A stretch of 64,000 bases of DNA. Source: Candidatus Avelusimicrobium pullicaecorum. GTDB taxonomy: Bacteria; Elusimicrobiota; Elusimicrobia; Elusimicrobiales; Elusimicrobiaceae. Positions 49,153 through 57,548 of this stretch are shown here, in pieces. The notes below the pieces were generated by a model, which was not told where the DNA came from, ran no database searches, and saw only the letters and a list, made by a program, of their open reading frames with translations. Positions within the stretch are counted from its first letter, which is position 1. Each line of letters starts with the position of its first letter. A program made the position numbers and the translations under genes. The stretch spans positions 1-64,000 of the forward strand of contig CALUQD010000005.1 of the NCBI GenBank assembly GCA_944322825.1, given 5' to 3'.

Positions 49153-51381
49153 TTAAGCCGCCGGCGGAGTGGATTTTTTAAGCAGTGTTTCAAACCGGTC
49201 GGCCGGCAGCGGGCGCGAAAAGAAGTACCCCTGGGCCAAATCGCAGCCGGTTTGGCGCAGGAAATCGGCCTGTTCGCGCGTTTCCACCCCTTCCGCCACC
49301 ACCTGGATGCCCAGCGATTTAATCATCGATACCGCGCCTTCAATTACTTTATGGGCGTGGGGATTGTCTTCAAACCCGGCTAAAAATTCCTTATCCAGTT
49401 TAATGCTGTCAAACTGCAGGCTTTTAAGCACATTAAGCGACGAATACCCCGAGCCGAAATCGTCCATCGCCACCGAAAACCCGTTGCGGTGCAGACGGGT
49501 GATTACATCCTGCGCGCGGGTTAAGTTGTTAAAAATGACGCTTTCCGTCAGCTCCACTTCAATCATTTCGTGCGGTACGTTGTATTTATCCACCAGGCGC
49601 AGCATCTGCGGGATGTAGCGGGCGTCATTTAAGTGCAGGCGCGAAAAATTCACCGCCACGGGAACCGTTTCCAAACCTTTCACTTTCCACGCCGCCAATA
49701 ACCGCGACACGCTTTCCAAAATAAACATATCCAAACGCAGAATGAAACCGTTTTTTTCGAAAATCGGAATAAAATCATCCGGGCGGACGATTCCTTCAGC
49801 CAAGCGGTTCCAGCGCACCAGCGCTTCGGCGCCGCGCATTTGGCCGGTGGCGAAGTCGCATTTCGGCTGGAGGTAGACGGTAAAATCGCCGTGGTCCAAG
49901 GCGGCTTCCATCGTGTTTTCGATTTGTTTTTCCGCCACGATGCGCTTGCGGTCGGCCTCGTCGTAGAACTGGCATTTGTCAAACGACATTTTTTTGGCGT
50001 TTTCCAACGCCAGGTGGGCGCGGTCCAGCATAATATAGAAGGGGATGTCTTCGGTAATTTCATATACGCCGAAGGCAACATCTATCATCAGGCAGGAATC
50101 CTCCACCGTGCAGTCCCGCCGCAGCTGGGTGGCCAGCGCGTGGATGCGGGAGAGGAACGTTTTGCGGTCGGCATATCGTAACAGCAAGATGAAATTATCC
50201 GCCGTGGAACGGCAGAAGATTTCGCCCGGGAGCATATTTTCGCGCAGTACGCGCGCCACCCGCTGGAGCACTTGGTTGCCGCGTTCGTAGCCGTGCAAAT
50301 CGTTAATGACTTTAAACTTGTTGATATCAAAAATAACCAGCGCGGCCTGCCCGTTTAATCCTTCCAGTTTGCTTGCGAACTGTTCGCACATCCGGTTGAA
50401 GTTATCCGCCCCGGTCAGTTGGTCCACAAAGGCCGTCGTAAACAGTTGGCGGTTGCTGTAATCGCGCATATGCAAGATGTAGAAAATTAAGGCAAAGAAA
50501 ATAATAAACACCGATACAAACAACAGGAACGACAACCACGTTAAATGCTGGGCTTGCTGCGCTACATAAGTGGTAGGAAGGGCCGAGATGAGGTACCAAT
50601 CATTAATTTGCAACGGGATAAAATGCAAGAAACGGTGCCCGCTCGTGGCGCGGTATCCCACCAGCAACGAATCGCCTTCCTGCACGGCCGCGCGGAGCTT
50701 ATCCACCGTCATTTCTTCATCGAAGGAAGCGTGGGAAAGCAGGTCGAACACATTCGAAAAAGACGTCTTATAATACCCCAGTACCGGCACCCCGCTGCGC
50801 TGCACCACCATCGAATACCCGCGGTTGCCCATCGCCGACAACGCCAAAAGCGGCCGGTAGCGTTCCGGCATTTGCAGCGCAAACAACGCGCCGACCGGAC
50901 GGTCTTTTTGCTTCAGCGCCACGGACTGGACGAGCACATCTTCGCCGTCTACCGGGTCCGCCTGGCGCACGGAGAGGTAATGCCCTTCTTCCAAAGTCTT
51001 GGCTTTTACATCCGCCACGAAGACAGGATCCAGCTCGGCCGGAGCGGAAAGGAAAATTTTTCCGTCTTCGGTAATAACCCCCAACAGTTTAAAATAGTTA
51101 TGCCGCATCTGGCGTTTTAAAAATTCCGTCAGCCGGGCCGGGTCTTCCCACGGGTAGGTGTCCTCTACCGTAATGGCAATGGATTCGAGCACTTGTTGGT
51201 CGGTTTGGATTAAGCGGTTAAAGTCGGAGGCGGCTTCTTCGCCGGCGGCGGCCACGTGGGTTTTGACGTCCCGTTCCAAAATGTGGCTCACTTGCCGCCA
51301 ATACAGCGCCACGCCCGTGCCTATTACAAGCGCGGCCGCCATAAAAATAAAAATAAATAAACGGAAGGAAATGCGCTGCAC
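49153..51381 (-). CDS. Cache-GGDEF-EAL protein with intact EAL phosphodiesterase
   Basis: 742 residues from a GTG at 51381 behind GGGAGA, with the membrane helix starting straight after it; longer frames upstream lack support. Cache-type sensor domain (about 40-290), second helix, GGDEF domain whose signature reads STADNF (inactive as cyclase) and an EAL domain with all major motifs: GAEALVRW, VNFS, EVELTESV, DDFGSGYSSL, DSIKLDKEF and VVAEGVET. It should hydrolyse c-di-GMP in response to an external ligand. It is a paralogue of 27470-29701, which has lost the EAL site. Confidence 0.88.
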   Translation of the reverse strand: MQRISFRLFIFIFMAAALVIGTGVALYWRQVSHILERDVKTHVAAAGEEAASDFNRLIQTDQQVLESIAITVEDTYPWEDPARLTEFLKRQMRHNYFKLLGVITEDGKIFLSAPAELDPVFVADVKAKTLEEGHYLSVRQADPVDGEDVLVQSVALKQKDRPVGALFALQMPERYRPLLALSAMGNRGYSMVVQRSGVPVLGYYKTSFSNVFDLLSHASFDEEMTVDKLRAAVQEGDSLLVGYRATSGHRFLHFIPLQINDWYLISALPTTYVAQQAQHLTWLSFLLFVSVFIIFFALIFYILHMRDYSNRQLFTTAFVDQLTGADNFNRMCEQFASKLEGLNGQAALVIFDINKFKVINDLHGYERGNQVLQRVARVLRENMLPGEIFCRSTADNFILLLRYADRKTFLSRIHALATQLRRDCTVEDSCLMIDVAFGVYEITEDIPFYIMLDRAHLALENAKKMSFDKCQFYDEADRKRIVAEKQIENTMEAALDHGDFTVYLQPKCDFATGQMRGAEALVRWNRLAEGIVRPDDFIPIFEKNGFILRLDMFILESVSRLLAAWKVKGLETVPVAVNFSRLHLNDARYIPQMLRLVDKYNVPHEMIEVELTESVIFNNLTRAQDVITRLHRNGFSVAMDDFGSGYSSLNVLKSLQFDSIKLDKEFLAGFEDNPHAHKVIEGAVSMIKSLGIQVVAEGVETREQADFLRQTGCDLAQGYFFSRPLPADRFETLLKKSTPPAA

Positions 51382-51539
51382 AGTGTTCTCCCGGCACACG
51401 CCAAGCGGGGTGGCCCCTCTGGGTATTATTATAGCATTTATCTGCGCGCCCGCCTGGCGGGAATCCATCCGCTCCAAAACGCCGGGTTCTCCCGCTAAAA
51501 AACAGATTTTAAATGCGCAAAAATACTATAATCCTATAT

Positions 51540-52475
51540 ATGAAAACCGCTTTGCTGATACCCGTATACAACGAAGAAGAAGTCCTGCCTTTTTTGTGGC
51601 AGGACACCCAGGCCGTTTTGCAAAAACTGCCGCAGGAAACCTTCGAATATATCTTTGTAAACGACGGCAGCACGGACGGCACCCTGGCGCAATTAAAACT
51701 GCTGGCGCAGGAACACTCCAACGTCAAAGTAATTTCGCTTTCGCGCAATTTTGGCAAAGAAGCCGCCTTAAGCGCCGGACTGGCCGAAGGCGCCAAAGCG
51801 GACGCCGTGATTATCCTGGACGCCGATTTGCAGGACCCGCCGGAGCTGATTGTGCCGTTCCTGGAAAAATTCCGCGAAGGGTTTGATGTGGTTTACGGAC
51901 AGCGCACGGACCGGCAAAAAGACAGTTTTTTAAAGCGGGTGACGGCTCGTTGTTTTTATAAATTCTACAACGCACTGGCCGCGCGCCCCCTGCCCGAAAA
52001 CGCCGGCGACTGCCGCCTGTTAAGCCGCCGCGCCGCACAAGCGGTGCTGCGCCTGCCGGAGCGGGAACGGTTTATGAAGGGCCTGTTTAATTGGGTTGGG
52101 TTTCGCACGGCGGGAGTGCCGTTTGCGCGCCAGAAACGCAAAGCCGGCAAAACCAAATGGAATTATTGGCAATTGTGGAATTTTGCGTTGGAAGGGCTGA
52201 GCGCCTCCAGCACGCTGCCGCTTCGGTTATGGACGTATTGCGGTTTTTTGGTATCCGGTTTTGCGTTTGTGTATGCGCTGTGGGTGGCGGCCAAAAAGAT
52301 TTTGTACGGAAACCCCGTCAGCGGGTATGCTTCGCTGATGGTGGCGATTTTGTTTTTCAGCGGCGTGCAGCTTATTTCGCTGGGTGTTATCGGCGAGTAT
52401 TTGGGCCGCGTGTTTACGGAAGTCAAACAACGTCCTTTGTATTTGATAGACGAAAAAATAAATTGCGAACCGTAA
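51540..52475 (+). CDS. GT2 glycosyltransferase of the DPM1/GtrB type
   Basis: 311 residues from the Met at 51540 (MKTALLIPVYNEEEVLP), after which the Rossmann-type donor site VNDGSTDGT, the DxD-type ILDADLQDPPEL and QRTDRQKDSFLKR follow. Two C-terminal membrane helices (about 230-250 and 265-285) are typical for bactoprenol or dolichol-phosphate glycosyltransferases. It probably loads a sugar on undecaprenyl phosphate for surface polysaccharide. The upstream in-frame Met at 51513 overlaps a TATAAT-like -10. Confidence 0.88.
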   Translation: MKTALLIPVYNEEEVLPFLWQDTQAVLQKLPQETFEYIFVNDGSTDGTLAQLKLLAQEHSNVKVISLSRNFGKEAALSAGLAEGAKADAVIILDADLQDPPELIVPFLEKFREGFDVVYGQRTDRQKDSFLKRVTARCFYKFYNALAARPLPENAGDCRLLSRRAAQAVLRLPERERFMKGLFNWVGFRTAGVPFARQKRKAGKTKWNYWQLWNFALEGLSASSTLPLRLWTYCGFLVSGFAFVYALWVAAKKILYGNPVSGYASLMVAILFFSGVQLISLGVIGEYLGRVFTEVKQRPLYLIDEKINCEP

Positions 52476-52501
52476 AAAAGCCGCCCAACCGGGCGGCTTT
52501 T
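52474..52501. terminator. Bidirectional intrinsic terminator
   Basis: AAAAAAGCCGCCC pairs with GGGCGGCTTTT around AACC. Shared by the converging genes ending at 52475 and 52509. Confidence 0.8.
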
Positions 52502-52508
52502 AAATGGC

Positions 52509-53036
52509 TTACGAATGTGCCTGCGGGGCCGAAGCATCTTCCTGTTGCTGTTTAAACAGCCCCAGCGTCTGCTGCGAGTAAGCAAAGAACGGATAGAAAT
52601 TATTCTCCGGGTTACGCAAAACAGCTTCGGGCAGTTCGGTATAGAATAGTTTCTCTTTAGAAACCGCAAACAGCCGCACCATTTCCGTGGACGAAGGCGG
52701 CGGAAGTTCTCCGCCCGCGCCGACGGCGGTCATTTCTCCCGTCAGCTTGCTGGCGTGCGCCAGCATATGGGCGGCCGCATCCTGCAAGGCTTCGTGCCCG
52801 TGCCCGCCAATTACGCCCCCCAAGCCGCTTTTGCTGTTATTTTCAAAATACAAACTGCTGTCCCCCAGCGAGTTGGTGGCCAAAAACAAATGTTTCACTT
52901 CGCCGCCGTCCTGCATAGCCATTTCGATGCCGGCGACGGAAATTTTATCCGGTCCGATTTCAATCACGCCTTTACGGTTTTCCAAATTTTTGACGTCCAG
53001 CCAAAAATTCCGCATATTGATATACGCTTGTTTCAT
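52509..53036 (-). CDS. Hypothetical protein, gene adjacent to deoB
   Basis: 175 residues from the ATG at 53036 behind AAGGGGGA. No recognised family and no signal peptide or membrane segment. A Gly/His-rich stretch (GGVIGGHGHEALQDAAAHML) might bind a metal, which is only a guess. Divergently transcribed from phosphopentomutase with about 114 bp between the starts. Confidence 0.6.
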   Translation of the reverse strand: MKQAYINMRNFWLDVKNLENRKGVIEIGPDKISVAGIEMAMQDGGEVKHLFLATNSLGDSSLYFENNSKSGLGGVIGGHGHEALQDAAAHMLAHASKLTGEMTAVGAGGELPPPSSTEMVRLFAVSKEKLFYTELPEAVLRNPENNFYPFFAYSQQTLGLFKQQQEDASAPQAHS

Positions 53037-53150
53037 ACATCCCCCTTGTGGATATATCATATCACATTTTACCGTCCGTTTTGGCCGGACAAAACGGGCT
53101 AAGCGCAAGATGCTTTTTTGGGGTATAATAAAAGAAAAGCCGGAGGTCGT

Positions 53151-54359
53151 ATGACAAAAAAAGGACGCGCCGTAATTTTAATGATGGACTCTTTTGGACT
53201 GGGCGGAGCCGAAGACGCCGCCCGCTTTGGCGACGAAGGCGCCAATACCCTGGGCCATATTGCCGCCGTACGCGGCGGGCTGAAAATTCCCAACCTGGCC
53301 GCCCTGGGATTATTAAAAGCCGCCCAAGCCTCCTGCGGCAAAATGCCGCTGGCCGGCCCGCAGGAAGGGGCCAAAATCAATTTGCCTTCCAAATACGGTT
53401 TTATGCGTGAAATCAGCCACGGCAAAGACACCTCCTCCGGGCATTGGGAAATGGCGGGTTCCCCCGTAGAATTTGAGTGGGGATACTTTAAGCCCGAATA
53501 CCCTTCCTTCCCGCCGGAATTGATTGAAAAAATTTGCGCAGAAGCCGGCCTGCCCGGCATTTTGGGCAATAAGGCCGCCTCCGGCACGGTCATCATCGAT
53601 GAACTGGGCGAAGAACATATCCAAACGGGAAAACCCATTTGTTATACCTCCGCCGACAGTGTATTCCAAATCGCCGCGCACGAAAAACATTTTGGATTGG
53701 ACCGCTTATATCATGTGTGCGAAATTGCGTTTAAACACGTGGCGCCCTACAACATCGCCCGTGTGATTGCACGCCCGTTTGAAGGCGAAAAGAAAGGCGA
53801 ATTTAAACGCACCAAAAATCGCCACGATTATTCCGTCAAACCGCCGATGAAAACCGTGTTGGACGAAATTAAAGAAGCGGGCGGGGAAGTAATTTCCGTC
53901 GGAAAAATTTCGGATATTTTTGCCAAGCAAGGCATTACCCAAGCGGTAAAAGCCTCGGGCCTGGAAGAACTGTGGGATGTAACACTGGCCCAAGCCGCCG
54001 CCGCGCCGGACTTTAGTTTGGTGTTTACCAACTTTGTGGATTTTGATATGACCTGGGGCCACCGCCGCGACGTGGAAGGCTACGCCAAAGGGCTGGAATA
54101 CTTCGACTCCCGCCTGCCTGAACTGGCCGCCCAAATGCAGGAAGGGGATATTGCCTTCATCACCGCCGACCACGGCTGCGACCCGACCTATCAAGGCACC
54201 GACCACACCCGCGAACACGTGCCCGTCATTCTGTTCGGCCCCGGCATTCGGCCGCAAGCCTTGGGCGGACGCGATTCGTATGCGGACTTGGGCCAAACGC
54301 TGGCGGATTATTTTAAACTGCCGCCGCTGAAATTTGGCAAAAGTTTTTTAAACAACTAA
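53151..54359 (+). CDS. deoB: Phosphopentomutase
   Basis: 402 residues from the ATG at 53151 (CGGAGG upstream). Alkaline-phosphatase-superfamily fold: [29 protein letters not shown] (metal Asp, Thr nucleophile in the ANT motif), [13 protein letters not shown], and [21 protein letters not shown] at the C-terminus. It interconverts ribose-1-phosphate and ribose-5-phosphate (and the deoxy forms) in nucleoside salvage. Length is normal. A TATAAT lies at 53124-53129. It ends at a strong terminator. Confidence 0.95.
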   Translation: MTKKGRAVILMMDSFGLGGAEDAARFGDEGANTLGHIAAVRGGLKIPNLAALGLLKAAQASCGKMPLAGPQEGAKINLPSKYGFMREISHGKDTSSGHWEMAGSPVEFEWGYFKPEYPSFPPELIEKICAEAGLPGILGNKAASGTVIIDELGEEHIQTGKPICYTSADSVFQIAAHEKHFGLDRLYHVCEIAFKHVAPYNIARVIARPFEGEKKGEFKRTKNRHDYSVKPPMKTVLDEIKEAGGEVISVGKISDIFAKQGITQAVKASGLEELWDVTLAQAAAAPDFSLVFTNFVDFDMTWGHRRDVEGYAKGLEYFDSRLPELAAQMQEGDIAFITADHGCDPTYQGTDHTREHVPVILFGPGIRPQALGGRDSYADLGQTLADYFKLPPLKFGKSFLNN

Positions 54360-54361
54360 CT

Positions 54362-54391
54362 AAAACCCCGGGCTTAAAACCCGGGGTTTTT
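54362..54391. terminator. Bidirectional intrinsic terminator
   Basis: AAAACCCCGGG (54362-54372) pairs with 54380-54390, followed by T's. Confidence 0.85.
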
Positions 54392-54419
54392 AAATGACAT
54401 CCGCCGCCAAAGAAACCCG

Positions 54420-55475
54420 TCAGCGGTTAATGGAAATGCTGGCCAGGCCGCTTTTCATCACCCAGCGGCGCAAGAAAGGCTGGTACATAAAAGGGCACTT
54501 GAGTAATTTGCTCCACAATTTTACGCGCAAACCGAACGTTCCCTGGGCATACCGGCGGTGCTCCGCCAAACCGGGGGAAGAGCCCAGGGCCGCGGCTAAC
54601 GCTTGGGCGCTGATCATCGCGCTGGAAATACCCTCCAAACTGCTGGGGCTGATAAACCCTGCGGCTTCGCCAATCAAAAATACGCCGTTTTCCCCTAGGC
54701 AAAATTCGCGCCAACCGGACGGGCGCAGCACGCGGCAGGCCTCCGTCTTAAGCGGCGCCCCAAATTGAAAACCATACGTTTCTAACCGTTTCTTTTGGCG
54801 TTCAAACCGGGCCCGGCAACCCGCCGCCGGATACGCCCCGCCAAAAATAAAATAGCCGTCCTTGGATACGGACCAGGAATAGCAGTCGGTTTCCTGTGAA
54901 TCAAAAATACAGGAATAAAAAGGGCTTGTATGCGTTTCTTTAAACCACTGCTGCACCGCCACATAACTGCGCACCCGGTAACGCGGGAAAAACGTCCGGC
55001 GCACCAGCGAATCCGCTCCGTCCGCCCCTACCACGCGGCGGGCCACGGCCGTATGTTCCTGCGCCCCACAGCGGTAGAACATTTCAAACATACCGTCTGG
55101 GCGGCGGGACAAGCGCGTCCTCTGTGCGCCGGTTACCACCTGTACGGACGCGGGGATAAGCGTTTGAAGCCAATGATCAAATTTTTGACGGTCCATATTC
55201 ATATAGAACCGTTGATAATGGCGTATCAGCCCGGAAGCAAGGTCTATCGTCCGCACGGCAAAAAGCTGCGGGTCCACTAAAACTGACTTGGGAAGATTTA
55301 AATCAAACCGGGCCAGCGCTTTCTGCGCATCCGGCGCCAACAGGCCGCCGCAGGGTTTTTCAAAGCCGCCAGGCTGAAAGTTTTTTTTATCCAGGCACAG
55401 CACTTTTTTGCCGTTTAATAGGCGCGCCAGCGTACTGCCCGCCGGCCCCAGCCCGATAATGATAACGTCAAACAT
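54420..55475 (-). CDS. FAD-dependent geranylgeranyl-reductase-type oxidoreductase
   Basis: 351 residues from the ATG at 55475 (GAGG upstream). N-terminal dinucleotide fold MFDVIIIGLGPAGSTLARLL, a conserved KPCGGLL motif of the geranylgeranyl reductase family, VGADGADSLVRR, and GVFLIGEAAGFISPSSLEGISSAM as the FAD-binding DG/GD motif. It probably reduces prenyl double bonds or an unknown quinone-like substrate. Transcribed together with nadE (46 bp apart) or from its own promoter. Confidence 0.8.
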   Translation of the reverse strand: MFDVIIIGLGPAGSTLARLLNGKKVLCLDKKNFQPGGFEKPCGGLLAPDAQKALARFDLNLPKSVLVDPQLFAVRTIDLASGLIRHYQRFYMNMDRQKFDHWLQTLIPASVQVVTGAQRTRLSRRPDGMFEMFYRCGAQEHTAVARRVVGADGADSLVRRTFFPRYRVRSYVAVQQWFKETHTSPFYSCIFDSQETDCYSWSVSKDGYFIFGGAYPAAGCRARFERQKKRLETYGFQFGAPLKTEACRVLRPSGWREFCLGENGVFLIGEAAGFISPSSLEGISSAMISAQALAAALGSSPGLAEHRRYAQGTFGLRVKLWSKLLKCPFMYQPFLRRWVMKSGLASISINR

Positions 55476-55484
55476 AGGTCCTCG

Positions 55485-55514
55485 CAAAAGAACCGCCGCG
55501 CAAAAGCGCGGCGG
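55485..55514 (-). terminator. Hairpin between nadE and the reductase gene
   Basis: CCGCCGCGC pairs with GCGCGGCGG around AAAA, then TTCTTTT on the minus strand. It is a possible partial terminator. Confidence 0.5.
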
Positions 55515-55520
55515 AGAAAT

Positions 55521-57452
55521 TTACCGCAGGCTTTCGGCTTCCGCCAGCCACACTTGGGCGCTGGCGTCGCTGGGCATACGCCAATCGCCCCGCGGCGAAA
55601 GACCCACCGAACCCACCTTCGGGCCATCCGGCAGGCAGGAACGTTTAAACTGCTGGGCAAAGAAACGGCGGAAAAATACTTTCAGCCACTTTTTAATTAC
55701 GCTGGGGGCAAATTGTTTGTCAAAGGCTTGGCGAGCCAAAAAGTAAATTTTCGCCGGACCGAACCCATAGCGCAGAAAATAGAACAAAAAGAAGTCGTGC
55801 AGTTCATACGGGCCGACCAGGTCTTCGGTTTTTTGCGCGATGTGCCCGTCTTTCGCGGCGGGCAGCAATTCGGGGCTGATGGGCGTGTCCACAATATCCG
55901 CCAGTACCGCCTGGGCTTTTTTGCTGGTTTCGTGCTGGGCCGCCCACGACACCAGCGACCGAACCAACGTTTTCGGCACGCCCGCATTGACGCCGTACAT
56001 AGACATATGGTCGCCGTTATACGTGGCCCAGCCGAGCGCCAGTTCGGACAGATCCCCCGTACCAATGACAATACCGCCGGTTTGGTTGGCCATATCCATC
56101 AGCACCTGCGTGCGCTCGCGCGCTTGGGTGTTTTCGTAGGTAACGTCTTTCTTTGCTTCATCGTGGCCGATATCGCAAAAATGCTGCTGGCAAGCCTTTT
56201 TGATGTTTACTTCCCGCTGGGTTACGCCTAAGTGTTTCATCAGCGACAGTGCGTTTTGATAGGTGCGGTCCGTCGTGCCGAAGCCGGGCATGGTTACGCC
56301 AATAATATCTTTGCGCGAAAGGCCCAACTTATCAAACGTTTTGGCGCAAACGAGCAGGGCCAGCGTGGAATCCAACCCGCCGGAAACGCCCACCACCGCC
56401 GTCTTGGCGCAGGCCGCCTTTAAACGTGTGGCCAAACCCGTTACTTGAATATTAAAAATTTCCTGGCAGTTTTCGTTTAGCATATTGCCTTTGGGCACAA
56501 ACGGCAAGGGCGACACATAGCGCGACAAGCGCATCACGGGCACGGAAGGCATTCCCGTTTCGATGACTTCATAGGGATCGGCCGCTTCCACGGCGGCGTC
56601 CGAGCGGAAAGTGGTGCTGACGGCACGCTCCGTGCGCAGCCGTTCCACATCAATTTCCGCACAAACCAGCTGGGCTTCCAGCGAGAACCGTTCCGAAAAA
56701 GCCAACGGGGTGCCGTTTTCGTAAATCAGTGCGTTGCCGCCGAAAACGACGTCCGTGGTGGACTCCCCAAACCCGCACGAAGCATATACATACCCGCACA
56801 AGCACCGGGCCGACTGTTGCTGCACCAGCTGGCGCACATAGGCGTGTTTACCCGCCAAGGCGTTGCTGGCCGAAAGGTTGAAAATCACATCCGCCCCTTG
56901 CAGCACCAGGCGGGAAGACGGCGGCACCACGGCCCATAAATCTTCGCAAATTTCCACGCCAAATTTCATTCCGCCGGCTTCAAATAACAAATCCGTTCCC
57001 GCCGGAACCGTTTGGCCGCACAGGTCCACTTCGCCGCCGCCCCATTCCAAGGCAGACGTAAACCAGCGCTGTTCGTAAAATTCTTTATAATTGGGCAAAT
57101 GCGTTTTGGGAACCACTCCCAAAATTTCCCCCCGGTAACAAACGGCCGCCGCGTTTAGCAACGCACTGCCCGCCCGCACCGGAAGGCCCGCCATAAACAC
57201 AATATCCAGGCTTTCCGTCCGGCGCAGCAGCGCCGCAAGCACACGTTCCGCTACGTCCAAGAGCAAGGGTTTGGAAAACAAATCGCCGCACGTGTATCCC
57301 GTCACACACAGTTCCGGGAATACCACCGCGCGCACGCCTTCCTGCGCGGCGCGGGTCAGGCACGCTTCCAATTGGGCGGCGTTATAAGCGGGATCCGCCA
57401 CTTTGACGGACGGCACACACGCCGCTACTTTTACAAAACCAAAATCGTTCAT
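55521..57452 (-). CDS. nadE: Glutamine-dependent NAD+ synthetase
   Basis: 643 residues in two domains. The N-terminal nitrilase-type amidohydrolase (to about 280) has VVFPELCVTGYTCGDLF with the Glu, KTHLPNYKEFYEQRWF with the Lys, and FGVEICEDLW with the catalytic Cys. The C-terminal NAD synthetase domain has GVSGGLDSTLALLV (ATP PP-motif), GTGDLSELALGWATYNGDHMSMYGVNAG and a KK.QR-type end. It amidates deamido-NAD+ with glutamine-derived ammonia. It would help refill NAD+ in a genome carrying an NADase defence system, though the two are not linked. Confidence 0.95.
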   Translation of the reverse strand: MNDFGFVKVAACVPSVKVADPAYNAAQLEACLTRAAQEGVRAVVFPELCVTGYTCGDLFSKPLLLDVAERVLAALLRRTESLDIVFMAGLPVRAGSALLNAAAVCYRGEILGVVPKTHLPNYKEFYEQRWFTSALEWGGGEVDLCGQTVPAGTDLLFEAGGMKFGVEICEDLWAVVPPSSRLVLQGADVIFNLSASNALAGKHAYVRQLVQQQSARCLCGYVYASCGFGESTTDVVFGGNALIYENGTPLAFSERFSLEAQLVCAEIDVERLRTERAVSTTFRSDAAVEAADPYEVIETGMPSVPVMRLSRYVSPLPFVPKGNMLNENCQEIFNIQVTGLATRLKAACAKTAVVGVSGGLDSTLALLVCAKTFDKLGLSRKDIIGVTMPGFGTTDRTYQNALSLMKHLGVTQREVNIKKACQQHFCDIGHDEAKKDVTYENTQARERTQVLMDMANQTGGIVIGTGDLSELALGWATYNGDHMSMYGVNAGVPKTLVRSLVSWAAQHETSKKAQAVLADIVDTPISPELLPAAKDGHIAQKTEDLVGPYELHDFFLFYFLRYGFGPAKIYFLARQAFDKQFAPSVIKKWLKVFFRRFFAQQFKRSCLPDGPKVGSVGLSPRGDWRMPSDASAQVWLAEAESLR

Positions 57453-57501
57453 ATCTTGCTCCTTGCTGGATATCTTTCTTTTATTCTATCAATTCTAACG
57501 C

Positions 57502-57533
57502 AAAAAGGCCGGATTCCTGCAGGAACCCGGCCC
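57502..57533 (-). terminator. Intrinsic terminator after copA
   Basis: GGCCGG..TTCC pairs across TGCA, followed by TTTTT on the minus strand, 16 bp after the copA stop. Confidence 0.8.
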
Positions 57534-57548
57534 TTGGAAAAACCCGCT